This document shows, in pieces, positions 32,609-42,890 of a stretch of DNA of 64,000 bases (position 1 is its first letter; each line of letters starts with the position of its first letter). This DNA comes from Saccharina japonica (Eukaryota; Sar; Phaeophyceae; Laminariales; Laminariaceae). Made by a program: the position numbers and the translations under genes. The notes beneath the pieces are model-generated. The model was given only the letters and a program-made list of their open reading frames with translations, ran no database searches and was not told the DNA's origin. The stretch spans positions 1,034,501 to 1,098,500 of the forward strand of contig MEHQ01001731.1 in the NCBI GenBank assembly GCA_008828725.1, given 5' to 3'.

Positions 32609-32895
32609 GTGTGTGTGGAGCGGGGGGAGAGGGCAGCCCGCCCCGACTACTTATATGAGAGGAGCAGCTCGAACAAAAAAGCAGGCCCGTTTCACGCGTA
32701 GCGCGGCTGCTGCTGCTGCTGTGTGGAGGTGGAGCCAGGGAGAGGGAAGCCCACCCCCGTCGTAGTAGTCTGTACCTGGTATATCAGAGCGGCCGTGACA
32801 ACGATTTAGGCTTGATGTTCGCAGAGCACCGCGGCCGCTACTGCTGCCGCTGCGGGAGGCGGAGGGAGGGGTGGAGAGGGCAGCCCTTCCCCATG
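32440..32895 (+). repeat. Three diverged units of about 140 bp, with CTG runs
   Basis: Each unit has GAGGGCAGCCC, CGAACAAAAGCAGGCCCGTT and a CTGCTG run (longest at 32576-32609). Confidence 0.7.
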
Positions 32896-33064
32896 GCAGC
32901 GGTGCATGCCAGGTAGACGAGCAGCGGTGTCCTTGAGGTTACAGCGAGCGGTTGTTGTTGTTGACGAAAGGTGTACTGCTGTATGTATAAATAAATGCCC
33001 GGTATAGGTTTTTTAGAGTTCGTGTGCACGCGGGTAGAGGCATCGCGTTGTCGATCGGGGTGGC

Positions 33065-33250
33065 AGCACGATGATGGCGTAACAACGCAGCAATTACCTA
33101 CAAGATGAGGTATAATTGATAGGAGTAGTAGTAACGCTACTGTTTTGTTGTCATGTCAGTACACGAATGGCGCAACACAGCACTTACGTAATTTGCCTAC
33201 AGGAGGGGTCCAATTAATAGTAGTAGTAAAACTGCTGTTTGTTGTCTGTG
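33065..33250 (+). repeat. Tandem duplication of about 95 bp
   Basis: Two copies share ATGGCGYAACA, AATTTGCCTACAGGAGG-like words, ATTGATAGTAGTAGTAA and CTGCTGTTTTGTTGTC-like words. Confidence 0.65.
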
Positions 33251-34012
33251 TTTTAGAGCCGGGGGGGCGTCCACCGCGCCGTACACGTTTGGCATTATTA
33301 CCTAGTAGTCGATCGAAGTTGGGGATAGACGATAGCATTATTACAGAAGGGATAACGAGTGCTTACGCGGCGGAGTCGCCACGGGCCGGCTGAGATAGAT
33401 GTTCACAGCAATGGCGTACACTGCCCGCTAAAATAGCGCACCGTTGACCCGTCAATTTTCGGGTGGTGGTGTACCTGGAATTTTCATTTTGCGTATGACA
33501 AAAAAAAACATAACATTTTTTTTACCCGATTTTTCTCATTTATTCATCCTGGTATCAGGTATTCTGTTAAGCCGGTACTTTTATCGAGAATTGAAAAATA
33601 TTTATGTATGCTTGGTCTAGGGTAGAATTATCAGGGTTTAGGAGTAGGGGCTGTTGTACAGCTCCCTGTTGTGGCGGGGTCTTGGGATGTATGCCGGGGA
33701 GCCTTTCGAGATTGATATTGCCGTGGGCTTCGTACAATATACAAGGTTCCCCTTCGGGATGTTCGTCACTTGAAATCCCGGGGGTGTCGCAAGGTGAAAA
33801 TAGATCGCACATGCTTCATAGTTTAATTTTTGGAGCAAACCTGTGGCATAGACTGTAAAAGTAGTAGCGACGGCCATTCCTAACGAAACAACTGTCACGA
33901 GATGATATCGTATCTGAGGTACAGTGGGCTCCCGGTGTTAAGAAACTTCAGTTTGGTGTCCAGGCTCAACGACTTGTTTTGTTTCTAAAGTCGATCTAAC
34001 TATTTTTTGTAG
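33251..34012. other. Stretch without recognised genes
   Basis: It ends in TCTAACTATTTTTTGTAG, a good acceptor. Small frames occur on both strands without coding signs. Confidence 0.4.
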
Positions 34013-34158
34013 GATTCAAAGTCGATCCCACAGTGGTACTGAAGTTATCACGGCTGTTCTGCACTGTACAGCTGAGTATACAGAAGATAATTATGACAGA
34101 GCTGTTGCCCGACGAGTCCCTCCCCGATCCTAATGTAGATAAGAGTATTCACTCGTAC
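34013..34158 (+). CDS. Weak candidate exon (unassigned)
   Basis: The acceptor TATTTTTTGTAG and donor CGTAC|GTAATA bound 146 nt. In the phase with two leading bases it reads FKVDPTVVLKLSRLF...TELLPDESLPDPNVDKSIHSY, without a stop. A second frame is also open. No family is recognised. Confidence 0.3.
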
Positions 34159-34217
34159 GTAATACCTGTTGGGCGGGTACCCTGGTACGCGTTTAGCAGC
34201 CGAGTACTCGTCTAAGG

Positions 34218-34430
34218 GTGCCCGTCGAACAGCTGGATACCCGGGTGCCTTGGGCCCAAATTCTCGGCGAGTATGAAGTGTTATCCATACCCGTGACGGG
34301 TATTAGCGGTGTTGTTTTTAATCGCTGCGGTAAAGCGCGGGTGATATTAAAACCAGAGGGGGAGGTTTTGCTGGAATCGCATACATCAAACACACACGCA
34401 TACACAATGAAAGACAGCACACAGCAAAGC
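34218..34430 (+). other. Open frame of possible coding character
   Basis: It reads PVEQLDTRVPWAQILGEYEV...VVFNRCGKARVILKPEGEVL over about 70 codons. It has balanced composition but no splice sites that fit the neighbours. Unassigned. Confidence 0.2.
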
Positions 34431-35142
34431 AGTACTCGTTGTTCGTAGCTGTCACAACTAGATCTGCTGGATTCCTCCTGCTACTCGTAGCAGTTTACTA
34501 CGGGTCCGGCGCACGCATACAGGACACAACAGCCGCCCCAAAGGCAACAACCTGAACAGCGGCTACTGCATGTTCCACAGCTTCTTCTGTTGTACTGCTT
34601 TGCTGTTCGATAAGGGGCGCCTTGGCTGCTTTGTAGTTTGTAGTCTAGACTATATAATAGAGACATGTACCCGTAAAGCACAGCAGCAGTACGTAGTAGT
34701 ACTACAACTGTACCAAAATACTCGTAATCGTACGTATGTAGATCGGCCTATCGCTCGTAGATAGAGAGAGCTAGATATGATACGGATACTGCTGTACATA
34801 TAGACGTACTCGTACATAGATCTGTGCATGTATGTGTACTCGTACGTAGATTTCAAAATATTGGAACCAAATTAATTACAAATTTAGATAAAATGGGCCT
34901 GTAATTTTTAGAGCGTCTCGTACAACTGCTACTACTGCTGTACGCAGCCCAGACAGAGCAGACGCATGCAACATGGTATCAACTACTGCTGCACGACGCT
35001 TGATGTGTGCCTCGTTCGATGTCGGTGTGGTCCTTGTTTTCTCGTGCGTGGTGCGTGCTTTGTGTGTTCCGTTCATACGGCGGGTCAAAAACGAACCATC
35101 AAAGTTCATGATGAAAAAACACTCGTACGGCAGGGTTTTCAG

Positions 35143-35301
35143 AGTAGTTGCGAGGCGGTGCCAAGTCGGAACGTCTCCCCTGAGTTATTTGCCAGAATTC
35201 TCGACTTTGAAGGCCCAGAGCACGCCCCACGGGCCTCGGCCGAGACCCGCACTTGCGCCGTGGCGTACACGCGGCCCCCCTGCGTGCCCCGCAGCCGATA
35301 G
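35143..35301 (+). CDS. Candidate F-box-like exon (degenerate)
   Basis: After CGGCAGGGTTTTCAG, phase 0 reads SSCEAVPSRN then VSPELFARILDFEGPEHAPR and ASAETRTCAVAYTRPP before a stop at 35299. It can also splice at TGC|GTGCCC (35283). The pattern PELxARILDFxGPExAxRASAxxR resembles an F-box (LPxELLxxILxFLxPxDLxxASxVCRxW). However, Leu to Glu and the VC/W positions (ET, C) differ from consensus. It lies 4.2 kb downstream of the LOV domain on the same strand. LOV followed by F-box is known from plant ZTL/FKF1; linkage here is speculative. Confidence 0.35.
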   Translation, partial: SSCEAVPSRNVSPELFARILDFEGPEHAPRASAETRTCAVAYTRPPCVPRSR

Positions 35302-35370
35302 CGTGAGAAAATAACCGCGGCCGGAGGAGAAAAGTGAAAGTATTCCGGGAAAATGTACATTTGGTACCCA

Positions 35371-35398
35371 TACATATATATATATATATATATATTTA
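35371..35398. repeat. (AT)n microsatellite
   Basis: ATATAT dinucleotide run; the surrounding 35302-35690 shows nothing else. Confidence 0.8.
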
Positions 35399-35689
35399 TG
35401 GTGCGTTGTGCGGGTGGTCTCGATCGAGCTGTTGTTCTTCCCTGCTAGCGATTCGTAATTTGATGGAGCGGAAAATGAAGTATCTCTAATTTCCCGGAGA
35501 CGTTTTTTTTTTTGCCGATGCTGGCATGCCGATCCTGAGTCATGCCGCACGGCATGAATATATATATTCAAAATATTTTCCCGGGTTCCGTGAAGATACA
35601 TGTATGGTGAAGAGCTCTACTCCCTACTGTAGGTTTAACTCCAGGGTGTTCAATAAACAGAAACTCGAAACGTGCCCGTAGTAAAAATA

Positions 35690-36505
35690 CCCCTCCAAAA
35701 TCGCCATAGAACGGTATTCGGTGTTTTTCACGCCAGTTGACGGTATAAAATCAGCTCAAGACCCAACAAATCAAAGGGAGATACGAACCGTTCTCTGTGA
35801 CTAACGAAAAATTCAACCCTTTCCGGAATAACCCGCCAAACTCGCTATAAAACGGTATACCGGTGTTTTTCAGCCAGTTGACGATGGAAAATCAGCTCAA
35901 GGCCCAACTAATCAAAAAGGGAGATACCATTTTCTCTCACGGTATACCGTTTTCTGTGAACAACGGAAAGTCTAACCTGTCCTTGTGACTCGTCAAAATT
36001 GCCATAAAACGGTACGCCGGTGTTTTTCAGCCAGTTGACGGTATAAAAATGAGCTTTTAATGCCCAACGAAACCAAAAAGCGAGATACCGTTTTCTGTCA
36101 CGGTATACCGTTTTCTGTGAATAATGGAAAGTCCAAACCAGTCCGTAACAACCTGCCAAAAGCGCCATAAGCGGTATACCGGTGGGTTTTACGCTAGCCA
36201 GTTGACGGTAGAAAATCAGGTCAAGGCCCAACAAACCAAAAAGGAACATACCGCTTTCTGTCACGGTACGTCGTTTTCTGGGAATTATCGGAAAATCTAA
36301 AACTCTCCGCAATAACCCGCCAAAATAGCCATAAACGGTATACCGGTGGTTTTTACGCCAGTTGACGGTAGAAAATCAGCTCAAGACCCAAGAAACCAAA
36401 AATAAAGACACCGTTTTTTGTCACGGTATACTGTTTTCTGTGTATAACGGAAACGTCCAAACCTGTCCACACCAACCCGCCAAAATCGCCATAAACGGTA
36501 AACGT
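35690..36505. repeat. Satellite-like tandem array of about 160-bp units
   Basis: Five to six units begin near CGCCATAAAACGGTATACCG and contain GCCAGTTGACGGTATAAAA, CAGCTCAAGGCCCAAC and GATACCGTTTTCTGTCACGG. A remnant (TTTTTAACCAGTTGACAGTA) resumes at 40268, on the far side of the gypsy element, so the element landed inside or beside the array. Confidence 0.85.
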
Positions 36506-36770
36506 GAGGGTATAACCTACTGAGCTACAGGGGTTAAAGATCGATCGATTACCCAGCCCAGGGTTATCCTTATAACACTCTCCCCCCCCTCTGAACGGCG
36601 GGATATTTGGGACGTCGGTACCGTATACGGCCGTACGTTGACCTACCCGCTTCGTTTCAATACCTGGGGAACCAGGGAGACATGTTGTTTTAGGGACGCA
36701 CGCGCAAGCGGTTCTATAAAAGAAACGTTCGAAGTAAGATTCGAACCCGTGTCCTGCCGACGACGTCAAG

Positions 36771-37101
36771 TGTGAAGAACGTCCGAGATGAGATGGAAGG
36801 GATTGCAGGGATTACCGTTGCTGGCTTGGAAGCAAGCTTCTCTTCAATAGAGATCTCTTGTTTTATATTATTAAACCTCTGACGATGGAGACTAAAATGC
36901 TACAAACTGGGAAGCCAGGAGATAGAAGAAACCAGGGGAGGTAATGAGAGAACAGGAGAGTGAGCAAGGGAGGGGGAGTCTGCTAGCGGCAGACCCTCGG
37001 GCTCTCTCTCTAATAGCCCGCTATTCGGGTTGTTACGATACTTTCCCCGCTAAAAGCCCGTTAACCGGGTGCTGTAGTACTCCAAGTCTACGGGTTTTCC
37101 G
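36771..37101 (+). repeat. Left inverted terminal arm of the gypsy fossil
   Basis: Contains GGGATTACCGTTGC, GAAGCAAGCTTCTCTTCAAT, ACCTCTGACGATGGAGACTA, GTTACGATACTTTCCCCGCT and ends near GGGTTTTCCG. Its reverse complement is at 39919-40263. Confidence 0.85.
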
Positions 37102-37699
37102 GACCCGACACCATCTCGCTGTCGTCGACACCATCACTCGTCGAGGTCAACTTGGTGCGTCAGTCAGGCGCCCCAGCGTTCACTGGGAACTACATGGTAA
37201 ACATGCCCTCCCGTGAGGATCCCCTTTCCGATACGACAATATTCGTCTCTGGCGGGTATCACATCACCCCACTCTCAGGGTCAACCGATCTCGAGCCAGG
37301 TGACCTCCTTGGCACCTCCTCTTCCCCGCTCGTACAAGTGCTTTTGACCAGCCTCCGGCACCTTCCCTTGGACCCCCACGTCGCAAACCTACACGCCCTC
37401 CATGACAACATCCCTGTTGCCAACGAGGACTTGCCGCCAACCGCCCCCCTACCGACACCGAAATCCCCGAGCCCACAACTCCTTGCACGCCTCGACACCG
37501 ACCAACGATCCAGCTTCCTGCGCCTCTGGAACCGTCTGCCGTTGCACCTACGCGACGTCATGTTCGACCTTCACGGTTCTGGATGGTCGCCATCGGTAAT
37601 CGACGACTTGGGAGACGTCCTCTGCGAGTTCCCAGACGTTTTCTCCACCTCCAAGACCGACTTCGGATACCTGTTCCCTCATACTCTTCAAGATTTCCG

Positions 37700-38487
37700 T
37701 GCCCCCGGACAACGCTCCGATTACCTCCCGCCCATACCGGATCAACCCCATCCTCGCCAAAAAGGCGGACGCCGTCCTCGACCAGTACCTGGCCACCGGC
37801 CTGATTCAGCATTCAACGTCGCCATACCCCAGCCCGATGGTCGCCATTCCCAAGAAGGATCGCGTCGTCCGTATCACCATCAACTACAAGAAGCTGAACG
37901 CCATCAGCTCCCTCGGACAGCTCCCCATCCTCCGCGTCGACGAGGTTCTGGACTCCTTGGGCAAAGGCCGTATATTTTCCCTGTTCGACCTGGTCTCCTC
38001 TTTCCACCAGATCACCATCCACAAGGACACCACCCCCCTGGCAGCGTTCTGCATCCCCAACCGGCTGTTCCAATGGCTTGTTATGCCGCAAGTCAGCAGC
38101 GCTTCCCCCGTCTGGTTCGTAAATGTCATCAACGAGGTCATCAAAGGCCTGGAATGCGTTGCCGCATACCTCGACGACATCATCGTCTTCGACCCCACCC
38201 CTTTCGCCCACACCACCAACATCCGAGCACTTTTCACGCGCCTGCCGAAGCACAACCTTAAACTTTCCCCTGCCAAGGCCAAAATTGGCGCCACCACCGC
38301 CGATTTTCTGGGGCACACCATCACCGCCGGTGACTTCAGCCCCAACTCCGCCAAGGTAGCCGCCCTCACCAAGATGCCCATGCCGCAAAATAAGAAGCAG
38401 GTACGCTCACTGCTTGGAGGCATCAACTACTACGGCAAGTTCCTCTCCAACCTTTCGCGCGCCTTTGCTCCATTAACGCCCTGCTGA
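37700..38487 (+). CDS. Reverse transcriptase of the gypsy fossil (part)
   Basis: Ty3/gypsy RT motifs are IFSLFDLVSSFHQITIHKD with a catalytic Asp, the AYLDDIIVF active-site box, KLSPAKAKIG then FLGHTI, and the connection motif KKQVRSLLGGINYYGKFL. These identify the class firmly. An upstream frame (37152-37700) is probably the protease/gag-side remnant, not clearly recognised. Fossil; broken. Confidence 0.85.
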
Positions 38488-38499
38488 AACAGGGCGCCG

Positions 38500-39010
38500 C
38501 CTCCGACTTCACCTCCGCCGTGGAGACCACCGTTCGCGACATCCTTCGCGACCTCAACAAACCACCGATCTTGGTCTACCCAGACTGGGATGCCGTCGCC
38601 GACAACTCCCGCCCCTTCAGGTTCTACTGCAACGCCAGCCTCGACGGCTTCAGTGCCACACTGGACAAGAGCAGCCCGGCCGCTCCGTCCGTCCTATCAT
38701 CTACATCAGCCGCGCGACCCTCGACTCCGAACGTTCGTGGACGCCCCTCGATCTCGAGGCCGGAAGCATCGTTTGGGATAAAAAGGCTGCGCGGCCACCT
38801 CTGGTCCACAAATTCTTCATCTACTCGGAACACAAGGCCCTCGAGAACATTGCCAAGGTAGGCGAGCACAACCCTCGCGTCCGGCAATGGATTGAGTTCT
38901 TCTCGGCGTACACCTTCATTTTGAAATACCACAAATGCACCCGCAACGGCAACGCCGACTTCCTTTCCCGCCTTCCGCAACCAGCCACCGAAGCCGACCG
39001 CACCGAACCC
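38500..39010 (+). pseudogene. RNase H remnant of the gypsy fossil
   Basis: Segments such as PILVYPDWDAVADNSRPFRF, FYCNASLDGF and YHKCTRNGNADFLSRLP are typical of gypsy RNase H and its tail. Broken fossil. Confidence 0.75.
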
Positions 39011-39550
39011 AATCGCCTTACCGGTCCCGACACCGTCGGCATCTACCTGATACGCCCCTGCGGCTTCACGCCGTGCGAGCCTCCCGCGCCGGGCATCGGC
39101 TTGGGTGGGCTCGTGTCTTTAGGCCTCACTACGAGATGTGGGGAAATATATAGCCTCATTTAGTTGTTTTGAATAGCCGCATCTCATAAGGCGCTCGAGA
39201 ACATTGCCAAGGTAGGCGAGCACAACCCTCGCGTCCGGCGATGGATTGAGTTCTTCTCGGCGTACACTTTCATTTTGAAATACCACAAAGGCACCAGCAA
39301 CGGCAACGCCGACTTCCTTTCCGCCTTCCGCAACCAGCCACCGAAGCCGACCGCACCGAATCCAATCGCCTTACCGGTCCCGACACCGTCGGCATCTACC
39401 TGATATGCCCCTGCGGCTTCACGCCGTGCGAGCCACCCGCGCCGGGCATTGGCTTGGGTGGGCTCGTGTCTTTAGGCCTCACTACGAGGTGTGGGGAAAT
39501 ACATAGCCTCATTTAGTTGTTTTGAATAGCCGCATCTTCGACCCCCCCTC
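38835..39550 (+). repeat. 358-bp tandem duplication inside the gypsy fossil
   Basis: Two head-to-tail copies start CTCGAGAACATTGCCAAGG (38835 and 39193) and end TTTGAATAGCCGCATCT. They differ by scattered changes. Confidence 0.85.
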
Positions 39551-39918
39551 TCTCGGTCTTTTGGGGTGAACTTTGATATCATCTGCTGACCATCGTGTGG
39601 TCTGCATATACGATATTCAGGGTGGGCTAATGTGATGTGATGCTCTAGGGCTATAAATGGTTGATACATAGAAGTACAATTGGGCCTTGTGGCACCCTAA
39701 ATATTTCTCAAGTGCTCCATAAACCCACAGGCACGTTCTGATTCCTAAAGGCGGAAAAACCGTAGACTTAGTATTTTTAGAATACCACAAGATTGGTATT
39801 GTCCCTTGGGTATGATAAGACGGCCTCTCAGGCATAGCTAAAGTATCATATATAGGGAATTACATCGAGGCTTCGTAAGCCCATTACGGTTGTTCTGAGT
39901 ATTAGAACATTCTTAAAA

Positions 39919-40263
39919 AACGGAAAACCAGTAGACTTGGAGTACTACAGCCACCCGATTCACGGGCGTTTAGCGGGGAAAGTATCGTAACAACCCGACT
40001 AGCGGGCTACTAGAGAGAGAGAGCCCGAGGGTCTGTGGCTAGCAGACTCCCCCTCCCTCGCTCACTCTCCTGTCCTCTTCTTACCTCCTCTCAGACTGGT
40101 TTCTTCTATCTATTGGCTTCCCAGTTTGTAGCCTTTTAGTCTCCATCGTCAGAGGTTTAATAATATAAAACAAGAGATCTCCAATATTGAAGAGAAGCTT
40201 GCTTCCAAGCAAGCAACGGTAATCCCTGCAATCCCTTCCATCTCATCTCGGACGTTCTTCACA
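39919..40263 (-). repeat. Right inverted terminal arm of the gypsy fossil
   Basis: Reverse-complement partner of 36771-37101, nearly identical with small indels. Between 39550 and 39919 no gene is seen; a short echo of the arm's inner end (GGAAAAACCGTAGACTTAGT) lies near 39753. Confidence 0.85.
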
Positions 40264-40850
40264 TAAACCGGTGGTTTTTAACCAGTTGACAGTACAAAAA
40301 CAGCTCAAGCCCCCACAAACAACCAAAAAATAAATCAAGCCATTTCGTTTCCCCAGTGTTAACTGGCGTCTATGTACTATAGATATATAGGAAAAATCGT
40401 TTTTTGTCCTACTGTTTTCAAGTATTTCGTGCCCCAGGGGTTCATAGGGGCCCGGTTTCGGAAAATCGTTTATTTTACGACGTCTTACACCCTTTTCATA
40501 GTAATTTCCTGCCCCCAGTGTCATTGAGCGTCTTGTCGGCACATGAAGCGGGTTTTCCCCTCCGCATCGTACCCTTTGCGAGTAATTTATTTATTGTCGC
40601 CAGTGTTATCTGGTGTCTCTGTTTTCGAAAAACGATTTAGTCCTAATATTTTCAAGTATTTTCGTGTCCACTACTGGGTCAGTTGGGTCGCTACAGTACG
40701 AGTAGTATAGTATAGTATTTTTCACAAACCGTTAAAATGTCAGTTTAAAGTCACATCGTGCCCCTGGTGTAAACGGAGTCTCTACAGTAGTTTTTTTGAA
40801 AACCGCTTTTCGCATGGTTTGGTGCAACGACCTACCCGGGCCATTTTTTG
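40264..40850. repeat. Satellite remnant and degenerate 120-bp repeats
   Basis: After the satellite remnant, words such as CCAGTGTTAACTGGCGTCT, TTTTCAAGTATTTCGTGCC and GGAAAATCGTTTATT recur two to three times to 40700. No gene is seen. Confidence 0.5.
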
Positions 40851-40854
40851 GTCG

Positions 40855-41560
40855 GATCACGTGGGGGTTCCCATGGGACTCCACACGGCGGTATCCCACG
40901 ACATCCCGCGGGATTTCCCACGGGACCCCGTGGCCTCCCGCCAGAAGTCCCGTGAGACACCCCACGGCAAATCTCATTCGTCTCCACCGTAGTTCCCACG
41001 GGATTTTCGATGGGAACCCACGACATCCCACGACATCCCGCAACATCCCACGACATGCCGCAACCTTCCACAACCTTCCATATTATATTGCACTTCCATG
41101 AGTTTTCGCGGAATGGATGTGGTTTTGTTTTACGTGCGCTACGGCCTCGGGTCACGGCGGCCACCCGCCCCGACCACCCTCCTAGCACTACTGTAACAAG
41201 AACTCCAGGCTGAGGTCGGCTTGGTTGGTGGGTGTTGAGAAAAAGCTCTACGTAGGTCTTTGTGCTCGAGGAGACTCTAGGCCAAAAATATGAGGGATTT
41301 GAGGCGGGAACTTGCGGCAAACCCACGCTATCCCGCGGCACCCAGTAGTAGGCTCCCACGGGAGGTTCGCGCAGGAAATTGCGCGTGAATGAGGGATCCC
41401 GCTTCTTCCCACGGTATCCCATATGGAACCAAGCGGGATATCGCGGGATTCTACTTGGTTGGGGTGTCATGGGCAGCCGCGGCGTCCGCGGCGTCCTACA
41501 TGGCTTCTCGCGGTATCCCAAGATATCTCGCGGGGTCCCATCCAGAGTTTGTGGAGCCTG
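40855..41560. repeat. Low-complexity array of CCCACGGGA/CCCGCGGGAT words
   Basis: Many short self-complementary words (CCCACGGGA, CATCCCGCGGGAT, CCACGACATCC) occur over about 700 bp, interrupted at 41100-41280. They resemble the CCATGG arrays at 44.3 and 59.6 kb in style. Open frames through it are fortuitous. Confidence 0.6.
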
Positions 41561-42260
41561 TCGTGGACTACGGACTGGCTGGTTTATTGGCGATGAATGT
41601 GAGAAGGACAGCAACAATGACAACAACAACGAGACTTATCACGGGCACTGGATCGAGAGCCCAAGAATGCGGATGTTTGCCAGGTGAGCGCTTGTCCAGA
41701 ACGCTTGTACTACAGAGTCGAGCTTGACCGCAAAAAGTACCAAGGTACAGTAGTAGTCGTACTGTACTGTAGTTATTATGTACAGTACGACGTAGTTATA
41801 CTACTGTACGTACTCGTATAATAAAGGAAGAAAATATGAAAGAAAAGAATATACTGTACGATAGCTGTTTTGCACAACGGCCGTCATAGTAAGCGTTTCA
41901 TGAAACGTCCGTTGGATGGACACTGAATCAGTCTGATGTCTGATGGTATCTTACGGTCATATGGTTGGATACAATGTACCAGGTACAGTATGTATAAGGA
42001 TCCTACTTGATGTAACAAGATACAAGATACGGCATCCCTTCGTCCAACCTGAGCGCTACGAACACAGATCACGCTCGCGGCCACCACATAGCACACCCTA
42101 CTCCCTCCCGCGTGCCTAGATCGAGGGGCGACACCAAAAAATGGGTACGATCTCAAGGGAAGGAAACAATCGGGGCAAACGCCCCAAGGTTCCTCGTCGT
42201 GCGTTCTATCGCGCCTCGCGCTTATTTCCACGAGCACTCACGACGGGCGTTCTCCTCTCT
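41561..42260. other. Stretch without recognised exons
   Basis: GTACTGTA-rich palindromic sequence lies at 41740-41870. No splice-bounded exon was found. Confidence 0.4.
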
Positions 42261-42476
42261 TTCCGTCACCTTATTCTCGTGGATTCGGCAACATGCTGCG
42301 TCAACTCCACCAGTGGGCTGGAGTTCGACTCAATATCGTGCGTGTGTCTGGTGGATAACGCCCAGGTAACCGGGCAGAACCTGACCCGGGGAGAAAGCGC
42401 TCTTTACCACTGGGTGCTTGAGAGCTCGAGCGCCGAGCTGATCACGCTGGTGCCCAGGGGAAACTTGACATTCAGG
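42261..42476 (+). CDS. Exon of a putative secreted-protein gene (start uncertain)
   Basis: The frame reads VDSATCCVNSTSGLEFDSIS, CVCLVDNAQVTGQNLTRGES, then ALYHWVLESSSAELIT and LVPRGNLTFR. It ends exactly at AGG before GTGAGT, phase 0. NST and NLT glycosylation sequons and Cys pairs suggest an extracellular protein. The acceptor was not identified; the frame is open upstream to 42141. An internal CAG|GTAACC could also be a donor. Its 3' end and the following intron are duplicated in tandem at 42672. Confidence 0.45.
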
Positions 42477-42890
42477 GTGAGTTGTACATACGTAAAGATA
42501 CTGCTGTAAAGCAAGCGCCGTCGTTGTTGTCAAGTCTGCTTCTTTTTCTTTCCGTAGGATATACGTTTGCGATCTATCGTTGTCCCGTGCGCTATCACAC
42601 AGCCGACAGGTCGCAGACGAATATCACTGCTGCTTTGCCTTGGCCACGAGTAGTATACGATGTGTCGTTGTGTCTCGAGCGCCGAGCTGGTCACGCCGAT
42701 GCCCAGGGGAAACTTGACGTTCAGGGCGAGCTACGTACGTATGCTATTAATAGGTGGCAAATACGCGGCGGTATTATTTTACAGCCATTTTGCACCTTTT
42801 ATGCTCTCGTCGTACGATCTATCGGTTGTTGTGCGCAGCGCTGCAGTCTGCCAGACCAGAGACGAATAGCAGCGCTTGTTGCTGGGGTAA
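42427..42890 (+). repeat. 215-bp tandem duplication spanning exon end and intron start
   Basis: 42427-42640 and 42672-42890 share CTCGAGCGCCGAGCTG, GCCCAGGGGAAACTTGAC, TTCAGGG and later GACGAATA...GCTGCTT. In the second copy the donor position reads GCGAGC instead of GTGAGT. Confidence 0.75.

Larger units (their letters stand above)
36771..40263 (+). mobile_element. Ty3/gypsy fossil flanked by inverted terminal repeats
   Basis: A 3.5-kb segment begins TGTGAAGAACGTCCGAGATG and ends with the inverse, CATCTCGGACGTTCTTCACA. It encodes reverse transcriptase and RNase H of the Ty3/gypsy class on the plus strand. A gag domain or integrase was not recognised. Unusually, the two ends are inverted relative to each other, not direct LTRs. 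It is broken, with several breaks, and of moderate age. It sits next to a satellite whose unit resumes on the other side. Confidence 0.8.

Noticed and set aside
33943-33975. KLQFGVQAQ as an alternative LOV C-terminal strand
   Set aside because: The acceptor is poor, it leaves a following intron of under 40 nt, and AYFLGIQ at 30925 fits better with a strong acceptor.
36480-36770. tRNA gene on the minus strand (TAGCTCAGTAGG and GGTTCGAATCT words)
   Set aside because: The B-box-like word lies upstream of the A-box-like word, about 200 nt away, and no cloverleaf can be drawn.
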